Shown here: in pieces, positions 25,217-33,314 of the stretch
How the letters are laid out: the number at the start of each line of letters is the position of its first letter
Position numbering within the stretch: position 1 is the stretch's first letter
Source: Deltaproteobacteria bacterium
GTDB taxonomy: Bacteria; Myxococcota_A; UBA796; SXON01
Direction of reading: 5' to 3'
Assembly (NCBI GenBank): GCA_947484175.1
Contig: CANKOI010000041.1
Span: 1-36,364 of the forward strand
DNA: 36,364 nt
Notes under the pieces: generated by a model
What the model was told of the DNA's origin: nothing
Databases searched by the model: none
Seen by the model: the letters and a program-made list of their open reading frames with translations, nothing else
Position numbers and translations under genes: made by a program

Positions 25217-26315
25217 GAACCGGCGGAGCGGGCAACGGCGCGGGAGGGGGCGCTGCCGCATCGAGGTCGTCGGCGTTCTTCTCCCACGTTTCGAGCATGC
25301 GCCCCTCGCGGCCCCGCGTGGGACCGCCAAATCGGTAGCTGAGCTCCCACGTGTTCAGGATCCAGGCACCCGGAATGCTCGAGAGCCCCGCCCCCACCCG
25401 CGCCTCCCAATTCTCCCAGGTGAATTGCCAGGCAACGCTGGCCATTCCCGCCTCGAAGGGGTTCACGAAGCCATCGAGCTCCATGGCGTCCTCGAGCCCG
25501 AGGAAGCTGGGCACGAAGAGGGCTTCGTCGCGGTCCAGTTTGGAGTGGATTGTTCCCGAGGCCTGGAACACGATTGCATCTCGACGGTTGAAGCGGATGT
25601 CGGCCGCGAGGCGCGCGTTCACCGTTTGCACCTTCAGTTGGGAGCCGCCGTGATCAGGAACGGCCTCGGCACCGCTGTCGAGGAACCACAGGAGCTGGTC
25701 GATGGTGTCGAGCGAGATGTCGCCCGAAATCTCGCCGCTGGTGTAGCTGGCGCCGAGGTGAAGCCCGAGGGGCGGCGCCGCTTGGTACGAGAAGATGCCG
25801 CCGCCCGTGAGCAAGGTGGCGTCGAAGTCGGAGCGGACGAGGCGGTCGTATTCCACCCACCCGGCAAGGTCCCACGGGCCCTTTTCGGTGACGTGTACCT
25901 TGGCCTGAACGTTGGGGATGCCCAGCACGTCGAGGAGCACCGAGGTGCCTGCCTGCACGTGGGGGATAATGCCCACCGTGATGTTGCTCACGCCGAGCTT
26001 CACCTCCCCGAATTCAAGGGTGTACGCGGTAAAGTCGACCTGCGCGCGCGGGTGGGCGGGGAGATGGAAGGGGCTCGGCTTGAGCCGCCGCAGCTCTTTC
26101 TTGTCGATCGTGGGCGCGCGCACGGCCGTAGAGAGGTCGGGAGGGGGGAGCGGCGCAGCGGGTGCCGGCTCGGCAGGGGTGCCGGGGGCCGGCTCGGCGG
26201 GGGCGCCGGGGGCCGGCTCGGCGGGGGCGCCGGGGGCCGGCTCGGCCGGAGAGTCGGACTCCTCCGCCGCGCGGGCGAGCGAGCCGAAGAGCACGAGGGG
26301 AAGGATGCACGACAT
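25206..26315 (-). CDS. Exported protein with Pro/Ala/Glu repeat and barrel-like C-terminus
   Basis: 369 residues. The signal peptide MSCILPLVLFGSLARAAEES has no lysine or arginine before its hydrophobic core. A low-complexity linker with four copies of A-E-P-A-P-x-x-P follows (about residues 22-57). The remaining 300 residues alternate hydrophobic and polar positions in strand-like runs (AQVDFTAYTLEFGEVKLGVSN, LGLHLGASYTSGEIS, WEARVGAGLSSIPGAWILNTWELSYRFGG), which suggests a beta-barrel or large beta-sheet at the outer membrane. The last 40 residues are again proline-rich. No family is recognised. The ATG at 26315 was chosen for the signal peptide; an upstream in-frame start exists at 26357. 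It is divergent from the YceI operon. Confidence 0.75.
   Translation of the reverse strand: MSCILPLVLFGSLARAAEESDSPAEPAPGAPAEPAPGAPAEPAPGTPAEPAPAAPLPPPDLSTAVRAPTIDKKELRRLKPSPFHLPAHPRAQVDFTAYTLEFGEVKLGVSNITVGIIPHVQAGTSVLLDVLGIPNVQAKVHVTEKGPWDLAGWVEYDRLVRSDFDATLLTGGGIFSYQAAPPLGLHLGASYTSGEISGDISLDTIDQLLWFLDSGAEAVPDHGGSQLKVQTVNARLAADIRFNRRDAIVFQASGTIHSKLDRDEALFVPSFLGLEDAMELDGFVNPFEAGMASVAWQFTWENWEARVGAGLSSIPGAWILNTWELSYRFGGPTRGREGRMLETWEKNADDLDAAAPPPAPLPAPPVPKP
26164..26250 (-). repeat. 24-bp tandem repeat coding AEPAPGAP
   Basis: Three full 24-base units (26164-26187, 26188-26211, 26212-26235) and a partial fourth. The second and third are identical; the first differs by two bases. They encode the octapeptide linker of the protein at 25206-26315 and keep the frame, so copy-number change would only vary linker length. 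Confidence 0.85.
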
Positions 26316-26473
26316 AGGGATGGACCGGACGTATCGTTGCACACTACAAGGGGCCATGGCTCGGATGCACGCCCGCCGGCGCGCGAGCGGATGGCGAACC
26401 GCTCCCGAGGGGTATAGATTATCGACCGTTCGCCAACGTGGCTTTTTCTACCCCTCCCTCGAGGAGCCTGACC

Positions 26474-27037
26474 ATGACCCCCCTCCGCTCGGCTGCGGCC
26501 GCCGCTCTCCTCCTGTTCCTCCCTTCGACCGCCTTCGCCGGCATGAAGCTCGACACCTCGATCGCTAAACCCAAAGTGGGGTTCAAGGCCAACGGCGAGC
26601 CCGGCGCGCTCGACATCGACGCCAAGACCGAGGCGCTGACTGTCGCCGACGACGGCACGAACCTCACGTTCACCGTGGACATGAACACCGTGAAGACGGG
26701 GATCGACCTCCGCGACGAACACCTGCGCTCCAAGTTCCTCCACACCGAAACGCACCCCCACGCGGTGCTCTCCTTCGCCAAGGCCGCCATCGCCTGGCCC
26801 ACCGAGGTGGGCCAGAAGGCGAACGGCACCCTCGAAGCTCAATTCACCGCGAAGAGCATCACCAAACCCATAAAGATGACCTACGAAGTACAGAAGACGA
26901 AGCAGGGTTGGAAGTGCACCGGCAGCTTTGACTACAACACCAACGACCACGGCATCGAGGTTCCGAACTACCTCGGAATCACGGTCGATGCGAAACAGTC
27001 GGCCAAAGCCGTGCTGTACTTGGTCGACGCCCCTTGA
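26474..27037 (+). CDS. YceI-family periplasmic lipid-binding protein
   Basis: 187 residues. Signal peptide MTPLRSAAAAALLLFLPSTAFA, cleaved before GMKLDT. The mature protein has the YceI lipocalin-like pattern: VGFKANGEPGALDIDAKT, FTVDMNTVKTGIDLRDEHLRS.FLHTETHPHAVLSF and LEAQFTAKSITKPIKMTY. Known members bind polyisoprenoid lipids in the periplasm and are often found with cytochromes. The ATG at 26474 has GAGGAG 7 bases upstream. A TATAGATT at 26413-26420 could be a -10 box, but no -35 is clear. The stop overlaps the TTG of the heme barrel gene (TTGA), making this the first gene of a redox-type operon. Confidence 0.92.
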   Translation: MTPLRSAAAAALLLFLPSTAFAGMKLDTSIAKPKVGFKANGEPGALDIDAKTEALTVADDGTNLTFTVDMNTVKTGIDLRDEHLRSKFLHTETHPHAVLSFAKAAIAWPTEVGQKANGTLEAQFTAKSITKPIKMTYEVQKTKQGWKCTGSFDYNTNDHGIEVPNYLGITVDAKQSAKAVLYLVDAP

Positions 27038-28191
27038 GGACCGGACTTGGTGCGCTGTTCCTGTTGATCGTCGGGCTCTTCGCGAAGCCTGCGCTCGCAT
27101 ATCCATTCATGATCGGCCACGGCTACACCGCTTGCGCCCAGTGCCACACCGACCCTTCGGGGGGCAGCGCGCTCACCGATTACGGTCGAGGCCAGGCCGA
27201 GATTTTCATGCGAACGACCTACGGGGCGGGCGTCGAAGACCCGGGCCCGATCAAGGACTTCGCCTTCGGCGTTCCGCTGCCGAAGCAGCTCCAGCTTCAG
27301 GGCGACGTGCGCGGCCTCTTCATCCCGCAGCCGGGCAACTTCCGCTTCTTGTTGATGCAGGCCGACATGCGGGCCCACGTGAACCTCTCGGGGGTTCGGG
27401 CCTATGGCAGCCTCGGCTATGTGAGTGAAGGCGCCGACCTCGCTTGGTTGACGAACAATGCCACCGGCGGCAACGTCGTCTCGCGCGAGCACTGGCTCGG
27501 CTACGACGTGGCGAAGGGCACGCTGCTGCGTGCCGGGCGGCTGTCGTTGCCGTACGGCATCCGCACGGAGGAACACATCCTCTTCGCGCGCACGGCCACG
27601 CGCACCACCAGCAACGACGATCAGCAACTGGGGCTCGACGCCACCTACACCCGCGGCAAGATTCGCGCGGAGCTGATGGGCATCGCGGGCAACCTGCAGA
27701 TCGCACCGGACGACTACCGGGAGCGCGGCTACTCGCTGCTGTTCGCGGTTGCCGCGTCCAATACGATGGAGGTGGGCGTGTCGTCGCTGGTGACCAGCGC
27801 AGAGCTCGACATCGACTACGCGGCCCCGCGGCTTCGCCAAGCGCACGGCGCGTTCGCTCGGTACGCGCCGCTCGAGGCCGTGCGGCTGCTCGCGGAGGTC
27901 AACGCCACCGTGTCAGAGCTCGACGACAACCCCGCGCAGCTCGGCACCGTCGGCTTCTTGCAGGTGGATACCGAGCCCACGCGGGGCCTCCACCTCCGAG
28001 GTACCGGAGAGTGGTGCGACAACGACCACGCCGACACCGACGCTACCACGCTCCGCGGCACCTTCACCGCACTCTGGTTCTTCGCCCCCCACGTAGACCT
28101 GAGGGCCGACGTGATGTACGGCACCCTCTACTGCACCCCCGGCGCGGAGCCCCAGCCGATGGCGCTGGCCCAGCTCCACGCCTATCTATGA
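27034..28191 (+). CDS. Monoheme (CxxCH) outer-membrane barrel protein
   Basis: 385 residues from a TTG in a TTGA overlap. Signal peptide to about residue 22 (MRTGLGALFLLIVGLFAKPALA). Just after it comes C34-A-Q-C37-H38, a c-type heme site, continuing TDPSGGSALTDYGRGQ. From about residue 85 the sequence is strand-like (LQLQGDVRGLFI, FLLMQADMRAHVNL, LRAGRLSLPYGIR, MEVGVSSLVTS, FAPHVDLRADVMYGTLY) and probably forms an outer-membrane barrel. Proteins with a CxxCH plus PxGG-x-L-x-x-YGR start and a barrel are known in several proteobacterial groups, and roles in electron transfer across the outer membrane have been considered. A heme partner on the distal side is not seen, and substrate or partner are unknown. 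Confidence 0.82.
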   Translation: MRTGLGALFLLIVGLFAKPALAYPFMIGHGYTACAQCHTDPSGGSALTDYGRGQAEIFMRTTYGAGVEDPGPIKDFAFGVPLPKQLQLQGDVRGLFIPQPGNFRFLLMQADMRAHVNLSGVRAYGSLGYVSEGADLAWLTNNATGGNVVSREHWLGYDVAKGTLLRAGRLSLPYGIRTEEHILFARTATRTTSNDDQQLGLDATYTRGKIRAELMGIAGNLQIAPDDYRERGYSLLFAVAASNTMEVGVSSLVTSAELDIDYAAPRLRQAHGAFARYAPLEAVRLLAEVNATVSELDDNPAQLGTVGFLQVDTEPTRGLHLRGTGEWCDNDHADTDATTLRGTFTALWFFAPHVDLRADVMYGTLYCTPGAEPQPMALAQLHAYL

Positions 28192-28198
28192 GGCCACC

Positions 28199-28639
28199 AT
28201 GGGCGCCCTCCTGAGCATCGGCCTCGCGTTCGCCACTTCCAGCTTTCCGGGGGAAGCGAACACCCACCTCGGCATGGAGTGCTTCGCCACCTGCCTGCTC
28301 TGCCACACCTCCCCTGCCGGCGGCACCGGCACCGCAACGCAGCCCTTCGCGCTGTCGCTCGTCGCCGAAGGGCTCGTCACGAGTGATCCCACGACCCTCG
28401 GCGTCGCGCTCGATGCGCTCTTGGCCCAGGGCGCCGCGGCGGACGTAGATGGGGACGGGCAGAACGACGTGGAGCAGCTCGCCGCGGGTGAGAACCCCAA
28501 TCCCGACGGTACGGACTTCTGCCCCGTAGACGGCGGCGAGGCCCCGCCGCCCATCGAGCGCGGCTGCTTCGGCGGTAGCACCGCCCTCGTCGTCGGGCTC
28601 GCCGTAGGCGCGCTGCGCTGGCGCCGCCTGCGCCGCTGA
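28199..28639 (+). CDS. Monoheme protein with MYXO-CTERM-type anchor
   Basis: 146 residues. A short uncharged signal MGALLSIGLAFATSSFPG precedes C32-L-L-C35-H36-TSPAGG, a c-type heme site like that of the preceding gene. A region DVDGDGQNDVEQLAAGENPN resembles a calcium-binding dockerin or thrombospondin-3 loop. The C-terminus ERGCFGGS, a hydrophobic stretch and RWRRLRR is a MYXO-CTERM-type sorting signal. The ATG has GAGG 6 bases upstream and starts 7 bases after the barrel gene. It is likely a surface- or membrane-held electron carrier working with the barrel. Whether heme is attached depends on a cytochrome c maturation system not seen here. Confidence 0.8.
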   Translation: MGALLSIGLAFATSSFPGEANTHLGMECFATCLLCHTSPAGGTGTATQPFALSLVAEGLVTSDPTTLGVALDALLAQGAAADVDGDGQNDVEQLAAGENPNPDGTDFCPVDGGEAPPPIERGCFGGSTALVVGLAVGALRWRRLRR

Positions 28640-28668
28640 GCAGGCAGCAGCACGTTAGCAGCGCTCGC

Positions 28669-29574
28669 TTGTCCGAGACCGATCCGCGCCTGAGGCCAAC
28701 CGACAGCGTCGTTGCCATCGGCAACTTCGACGGCGTGCACCTCGGCCATCGGGCGCTCCTCGACGAGTTGTTCGCTACCGGGAGGCGGCTCGGCGCCATC
28801 CCCGTCGTCTACACCTTCGATCCGGCTCCCACAGCGGTCGTGGCGCCCCAGCGCCATCAGGCCCGGCTCCAGACGCTGCCGAATCGTGTGGCGCGGCTCC
28901 AGGAAGCGGGCGTGGCGCGGGTGGAGGTCGAGCCGTTCACCGCCGCTTTCGCTGCGCTGCCCGCCGAGGCCTTTGTCACCCGCGTGCTCATCGAACGGCT
29001 CGGGGCCCGAGCCCTCGTCGTGGGTCACGACTTCCGCTTCGGCACCATGCGGTCGGGCGACGTCGCGCTCATCCGTCGCATGGCGCCCACCTTGGAACTG
29101 GTCGAGGTGCCGGCGGTGGAGTTGCACGGAGATCCCGTGTCGAGCTCGCGGATCCGGAAGCTCCTCGCGAAGGGGGAGGTTGCGGCGGCCGCCGAATTGC
29201 TCGGGAGGCCGTGGTCGTTCAGCGGGCCGGTGGTGAGCGGACAGGCCCGGGGGCGAACGATCGGCTTTCCCACGGCGAACGTGGCCCAGCGCGAGGAGAT
29301 GGTGGCGGCAGCAGGGGTGTACGCCATTCGCGCAACCCTTCCCGACGGGCGGGTGATCCCCGGTGTGGCGAATCTGGGTACCCGGCCCACGGTGGGGGGC
29401 ACGGAGCGCTCGGCAGAGGCCCATCTGTTCGACTTCGACGCCGATCTCTACGGTCAGGTGCTCGAGATTTCTCTGGTGGCCCGCCTCCGTGACGAACGGG
29501 CGTTTGCGTCGATCGCTGAGCTCACCAACCAGATCCGACTCGACGCGGCGGCAGCCCGCGCGAGGTTGGCATGA
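28669..29574 (+). CDS. ribF: Bifunctional riboflavin kinase/FAD synthetase
   Basis: 301 residues, full length for RibF. The N-terminal FMN adenylyltransferase domain has VAIGNFDGVHLGHRALL (residues 15-31) and the loop VSSSRIRKLL. The C-terminal riboflavin kinase domain has GRTIGFPTANV and GVANLGTRPTV. It makes FMN and then FAD from riboflavin in the cytoplasm. The start is TTG at 28669, which begins the family alignment; no ATG or GTG precedes the GNFDG motif. No FMN riboswitch-like structure is visible in the 29 bases before it. It overlaps aroE in an ATGA. Confidence 0.95.
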   Translation: MSETDPRLRPTDSVVAIGNFDGVHLGHRALLDELFATGRRLGAIPVVYTFDPAPTAVVAPQRHQARLQTLPNRVARLQEAGVARVEVEPFTAAFAALPAEAFVTRVLIERLGARALVVGHDFRFGTMRSGDVALIRRMAPTLELVEVPAVELHGDPVSSSRIRKLLAKGEVAAAAELLGRPWSFSGPVVSGQARGRTIGFPTANVAQREEMVAAAGVYAIRATLPDGRVIPGVANLGTRPTVGGTERSAEAHLFDFDADLYGQVLEISLVARLRDERAFASIAELTNQIRLDAAAARARLA

Positions 29575-30425
29575 TCACCGGCCGTACCCGAGTCTTCGCG
29601 TTGGTCGGGCACCCCATCCGCCACAGCCTCTCCCCGGCGATGCACAACGAGCTGTTTCGCCGCCTCGGCATCGACGCCGTCTACGTAGCGCTCGACGCCC
29701 CACCCGAGCGCGCCGCCCAGGTGGGCGAGGCGATTCGGTCGCTCGGGCTCGCCGGCTGCAACCTCACCGTGCCCTTCAAGGAGGCCGTGATTCCCTCGCT
29801 CGATGGCCTGTCGGAGGCGGCGGCATGCGCAGGTGCGGTGAATGTGGTGGTGGTGGACGACGGACGGCTGGTGGGCCACAACACCGACGGCGCCGGCTAC
29901 CTCGCGGCCCTGCGAGAGGAGTTGGGCGTGGACGTTGCCGGCCGCCGGTGCGCGGTGCTCGGCGCGGGCGGCACCGGCCGAGCCATCGCGGCCGCGCTGG
30001 CCGGGGCGGGTGTCGCCGAAGTGAGGCTCTTCAATCGCACCCTCCGCCGCGCCGAGGCTGCCGTGGACACTCTCGCGGCCCGGTTCCCCGCCCTCCGGGT
30101 GAGTGCCGCGCCGCTCTCCCCCGACGCCTTCGCCGCCGAGCCCTGGAATCTCGTGGTGAACTGCCTGTCCGGTCCCGGCCTGCCCAGCCTCCACGGGTTC
30201 AGCGTCACGCACCTGCCGCGCGGCCCGGAAGGCGCCGTGTGGACCGACGCCAACTACTGGCTGAGCGACCCCCCGCTCCTCGCGGCCTGCGCTGCGCATG
30301 GGGTACGCATCCAGCGCGGGATCGGCATGCTGATGCATCAGGGAGCCCGGTCTTTCGAGCTTTTTTCGGGCCGATCGGTGAGCGCCGACACGATCCGTGG
30401 CGTGCTCGACATCGGCGGCTGGTAG
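29571..30425 (+). CDS. aroE: Shikimate dehydrogenase
   Basis: 284 residues. It reduces 3-dehydroshikimate to shikimate with NADPH in aromatic amino acid synthesis. The shikimate-binding and catalytic residues are present: SLSPAMHN, NLTVPFKE with Lys70, AVNVV, and HNTDG with Asp106. The nucleotide site is VLGAGGTGRAIA followed by FNRT (the Arg favours NADP). The end has GIGMLMHQGARSFELFSG, the usual C-terminal block. The ATG overlaps the ribF stop (ATGA), giving a ribF-aroE pair that is translated together. TAGACT, a possible -10 box for the next gene, includes its stop codon. Confidence 0.96.
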   Translation: MITGRTRVFALVGHPIRHSLSPAMHNELFRRLGIDAVYVALDAPPERAAQVGEAIRSLGLAGCNLTVPFKEAVIPSLDGLSEAAACAGAVNVVVVDDGRLVGHNTDGAGYLAALREELGVDVAGRRCAVLGAGGTGRAIAAALAGAGVAEVRLFNRTLRRAEAAVDTLAARFPALRVSAAPLSPDAFAAEPWNLVVNCLSGPGLPSLHGFSVTHLPRGPEGAVWTDANYWLSDPPLLAACAAHGVRIQRGIGMLMHQGARSFELFSGRSVSADTIRGVLDIGGW

Positions 30426-30437
30426 ACTGCGCGTCGC

Positions 30438-31355
30438 GTGCTCGGCCAAGCCCCCTACGTTCTGTTCTCGTTGCTCTTCGGGGCAGCCATGTTCGGCATC
30501 ATGCGGGCCCTCATCCCGCGCGACCTCGCCGCCGCCGCCGCCGCGGGCGCCCTGCCGGGTGGTGCCGAGGGTGCCAAAGAAGCCGTGCTGGTGCATGCGC
30601 TGCGCCCCTTCTACGCGCTGTTTCTGGCCCCTGCGCGCGCCCTCGCCGTGCCCCCCTACCGCGCACGCATCGACCGCCAGTTCGTGGCCGCAGGGATGAC
30701 CGGACTGATGAGCCCGGACGAGTTCATCGCCTACAAGATCGCGATGGGGGTCTTCTTCACGTCGATGTTTGGCGTCTTGCTTGGCTACGTGATCCTCGGG
30801 TTTTCCGTGCCGGTGCCGGTCTTCCTGTTGCTCTTCGTGCTCGGCACCTTCTTTCCCGATGTGTGGCTCTCGGGGCTCGTGAGCCAGCGGCAGCTGCTCA
30901 TCCGGCGGGCGCTCCCCTACGTGATGGACCTGCTCACGCTCTCGGTCGAGGCGGGGCTCGACTTCATCGCGGGAGTGCACAAGGTGTGCGAAAAGGCGCG
31001 CCAGGGCCCCTTGGTGGACGAGCTCTCGTTCACGCTGCGGGAGATTCAGGTGGGCGCCACCCGGCAAACCGCCCTCCGCAATCTCGCCACGCGGGTGGAC
31101 ATGCAGGAGATCCGCAGCTTCGCCGCGCTGCTCATTCAGGCCGACATCCTCGGCGCGAGCATCGGCCCGGTGCTTCGTGCGCAGTCCGACCTCTTACGAA
31201 CGCAGCGCTTTCAAGCGGCGGAACGCGCCGGTGCGTACGCTGCCACCAAGCTGCTCTTCCCCCTGATCCTCTTCATCATGCCGGCGGTGTTCATCGTGAT
31301 CTTTGGCCCGATCGCCCTGAACTTCATCTACGGCGATGCGGTGGTCGGTGGCTGA
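30438..31355 (+). CDS. tadC: TadC-like type II secretion system F-domain protein
   Basis: 305 residues from a GTG at 30438, 12 bases after aroE. Three to four hydrophobic segments (about 8-24, 91-110, 115-140, 276-298) flank a cytoplasmic T2SSF domain: LPYVMDLLTLSVEAGLDFIAG, LVDELSFTLREIQVGATRQTALRNLATR and IQADILGASIGPVLRAQSDLLR. This matches TadC, a platform protein of Tad/Flp pilus machinery. TadB, normally its neighbour, is not in the window, nor is the TadA ATPase. The DUF192 and FHA genes that follow overlap it and each other, suggesting one transcript. Confidence 0.88.
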   Translation: MLGQAPYVLFSLLFGAAMFGIMRALIPRDLAAAAAAGALPGGAEGAKEAVLVHALRPFYALFLAPARALAVPPYRARIDRQFVAAGMTGLMSPDEFIAYKIAMGVFFTSMFGVLLGYVILGFSVPVPVFLLLFVLGTFFPDVWLSGLVSQRQLLIRRALPYVMDLLTLSVEAGLDFIAGVHKVCEKARQGPLVDELSFTLREIQVGATRQTALRNLATRVDMQEIRSFAALLIQADILGASIGPVLRAQSDLLRTQRFQAAERAGAYAATKLLFPLILFIMPAVFIVIFGPIALNFIYGDAVVGG

Positions 31356-31698
31356 GGTGCGCGTGGTGAACGCCGAACGCAGCCATGTGCTCGCCGAACG
31401 GGCGCGGGTGGCGAGCGGGGCGTGGGAGAGGGCGGTGGGCCTGCTCGGCTCCGCAAACGCAGGCGGGGGCTTGTTCATCGAGCCCTGCAGCTCCATCCAC
31501 ACCTGCTTCATGCGTTTTCCCATCGACGTGCTGTTCCTCGATGTCGACGACACCGTACTCGCAGTGTACAGCGCGTTCCCAGCGTGGCGGTTCACGCGCT
31601 GGGTGCGCGGCGCGCGGCGCGTTCTCGAACTGGATGCCGGCGCCGCCGGTCCCACCGCGGTCGGCGACCGCTTGGAGTGCCAGCCATGCGCTTCGTAG
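31336..31698 (+). CDS. DUF192 family protein
   Basis: 120 residues. The DUF192 core is clear: ASGAWERAVGLLGS, GGGLFIEPCSSIHTCFMRFPIDVLFLD, then AWRFTRWVRGARRVLEL. The family is small and widespread, with no firmly established function; several members are exported, but this one has no signal peptide. The start at ATG 31336 overlaps tadC by 20 bases; a GTG at 31348 would remove four residues and reduce the overlap. Its end overlaps the FHA gene by 13 bases. The tight packing places it in the TadC/FHA operon. Confidence 0.88.
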   Translation: MRWSVAEVRVVNAERSHVLAERARVASGAWERAVGLLGSANAGGGLFIEPCSSIHTCFMRFPIDVLFLDVDDTVLAVYSAFPAWRFTRWVRGARRVLELDAGAAGPTAVGDRLECQPCAS

Positions 31699-33275
31699 TC
31701 ATCCGAGGTCCCGAACCGGCGGGCCCCTTTGAGCTGGTTCCCGGACCCAACGTCTTGGGGCGGGATCCGGCGGCCGACATCCGACTGCCGAGCAAGCGAG
31801 TGTCCCGGCGGCACGCGGTGGCCGTCATGGGCACGGACAGCGTGCTGGTTCGGGACATGGACAGCGCCAACGGCCTTGTGGACGAGTCGGGCCGACGTCA
31901 GAGCGAGATCGTGGTTCGGCCCGGACAGCGGGTTCAGGTGGGCGACTTCGTCTTGCGCCTCGAAGGAGTCGCCACGGGCGACCTCGAGCTCGATCTCGAC
32001 GATCCCCTCACCGCAGAAGACGACCTCCTGCTCGACAACGACCACGAAGACACCCCGCTGCCTCGGGGGCCGATGCCGGTGATGCGCCCCTCGGGGGGCG
32101 CCCGAGTCGTGCCCGACCCGGGCCGCGTCACCATCGACGCCCATTCGTTTCCGGCCGGCGCGCCGGCACCCAAGCCCGCGCCGCCGAAGCCCGCCGTCGC
32201 GGCCGCGCCGCTGCTCCAAGAGCACCCCACCGCAGAGACCTCTGCACGAATGCCGCCGCCGGTGCTCCCCTTCGGCCCCGCCACCGGCAGCTTCGGCGGG
32301 TTCGTCGCGCACGCCCCCGCCCCCGCGTCGGCGCCGCCGCCGCGCGCCCCTACCCTCCCGGTCGACGACCGCACCCCCCTGTCCACCCCCACCCCCCGCG
32401 CCGCTCCGCCCCCCCAGCCGCCCCCCGAGGCGCCGCCGCTCCACGCTCGGTACCAGGACGACCCGCACACCGCCTCCGACACCGGCCAGCGAGCCAGCAC
32501 GCGCATTCCCGCGTTGCGTCGCGGAGGGGGCGAGTCGCCCGCCGTGGGCGGCCCCCCGTGGCTGGCGCAGGCAGCCGGGGTGCTGCTCCTCGCAGGCAGC
32601 ATCGTGGTCTGCGCTCCGCTCGGCGGGCTCGGCGCCCAGCTCGGCAATGCCTCCGCCGTGGCCGAGGAGCTGAGCCTGCAGCGCGGGGAAGCGCTCGCGG
32701 AGGGCCTCGCCAACCGAAATGGCGACCCGCTGGCCGCGCAGCGGTACATCAGCCTCGACACCGCCTCTGTCCTTCAGGCTGCGGGGGTACGTCAGGCGGC
32801 GCTCACCGACCTGAACGGCACCGTGGTGGCCCCCCCCGAGCGCGCCCGCCAGAGCCTTGCGCGCAGCCCCGGCTGGGCCGCCGCCGCCGCCACCGGGAGC
32901 GGCTCGCGGGTGGAGGGGGCCGACGGCACCTGGGAGATCCTCGCGCCCGTGCGGGGCGAGGCCGCAACGGGGTCGGGCGCTCGCAAGATCGTGGGCTGGG
33001 CCTGGCTGGTGTACGACCCGGATGTGGCGGCCGACAGCGCCACCAGCCCGCTGTTGCGGGCCTTCGCCGCGTTCATGGTGGTGCTCGGCGCTGCCGGCGT
33101 TCTCGTGGCGGGCGCTTGGTGGCTGGTGCTCCGACCCCTCGCAGCGCTTCGCGACGAAACCGAGCATGCACTACACGATCACGTCGACCGGGTGGTGCCC
33201 GCCATCCGCTGGGGTGCTCTTGAAGACCTCGCGAGCAGCATCAACCGGGTGCTCCTGCGGGCGCGCGACCGGTAG
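31686..33275 (+). CDS. FHA-domain transmembrane receptor-like protein
   Basis: 529 residues. N-terminal FHA domain (about 5-95) with LGRDPAADIRLP, SKRVSRRHA and DMDSANGLV, so the Gly-Arg, Ser-x-x-His and Asn-Gly residues for phosphothreonine binding are all present. An Ala/Pro-rich linker (about 135-285) follows. Then a membrane helix (about 292-315), an extracytoplasmic domain of about 130 residues like a small sensor (ALTDLNGTVVAPPERARQSL), a second helix (about 458-480) and a HAMP-like stub LVLRPLAALRDETEHAL. No kinase or cyclase domain follows. Inside-out layout (FHA in front of the sensor) suggests it recruits a phosphoprotein to the Tad apparatus. It overlaps the DUF192 gene. Confidence 0.85.
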   Translation: MRFVVIRGPEPAGPFELVPGPNVLGRDPAADIRLPSKRVSRRHAVAVMGTDSVLVRDMDSANGLVDESGRRQSEIVVRPGQRVQVGDFVLRLEGVATGDLELDLDDPLTAEDDLLLDNDHEDTPLPRGPMPVMRPSGGARVVPDPGRVTIDAHSFPAGAPAPKPAPPKPAVAAAPLLQEHPTAETSARMPPPVLPFGPATGSFGGFVAHAPAPASAPPPRAPTLPVDDRTPLSTPTPRAAPPPQPPPEAPPLHARYQDDPHTASDTGQRASTRIPALRRGGGESPAVGGPPWLAQAAGVLLLAGSIVVCAPLGGLGAQLGNASAVAEELSLQRGEALAEGLANRNGDPLAAQRYISLDTASVLQAAGVRQAALTDLNGTVVAPPERARQSLARSPGWAAAAATGSGSRVEGADGTWEILAPVRGEAATGSGARKIVGWAWLVYDPDVAADSATSPLLRAFAAFMVVLGAAGVLVAGAWWLVLRPLAALRDETEHALHDHVDRVVPAIRWGALEDLASSINRVLLRARDR

Positions 33276-33281
33276 CTGCTG

Positions 33282-33298
33282 GCGCCCCTTCGGGGCGC
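33282..33298 (+). other. Hairpin after the FHA gene
   Basis: GCGCCCC-TTC-GGGGCGC forms a 7-bp stem with a 3-base loop, starting 7 bases after the stop at 33275. No U-tract follows (GGCATAGCC), so it is at best a weak terminator. It matches the element at 10152-10164 in loop, flank (GCGGCAT) and stem position, with a compensating T-A to C-G change. Confidence 0.45.
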
Positions 33299-33314
33299 GG
33301 CATAGCCTCGGGCG

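Noticed and set aside
26164-26250. CRISPR-like array
   Set aside because: The 24-bp units are directly adjacent with no spacers and encode an in-frame protein linker.
28640-28668. FMN riboswitch upstream of ribF
   Set aside because: Only 29 bases separate ribF from the previous gene, too short for the aptamer, and no conserved elements are seen.
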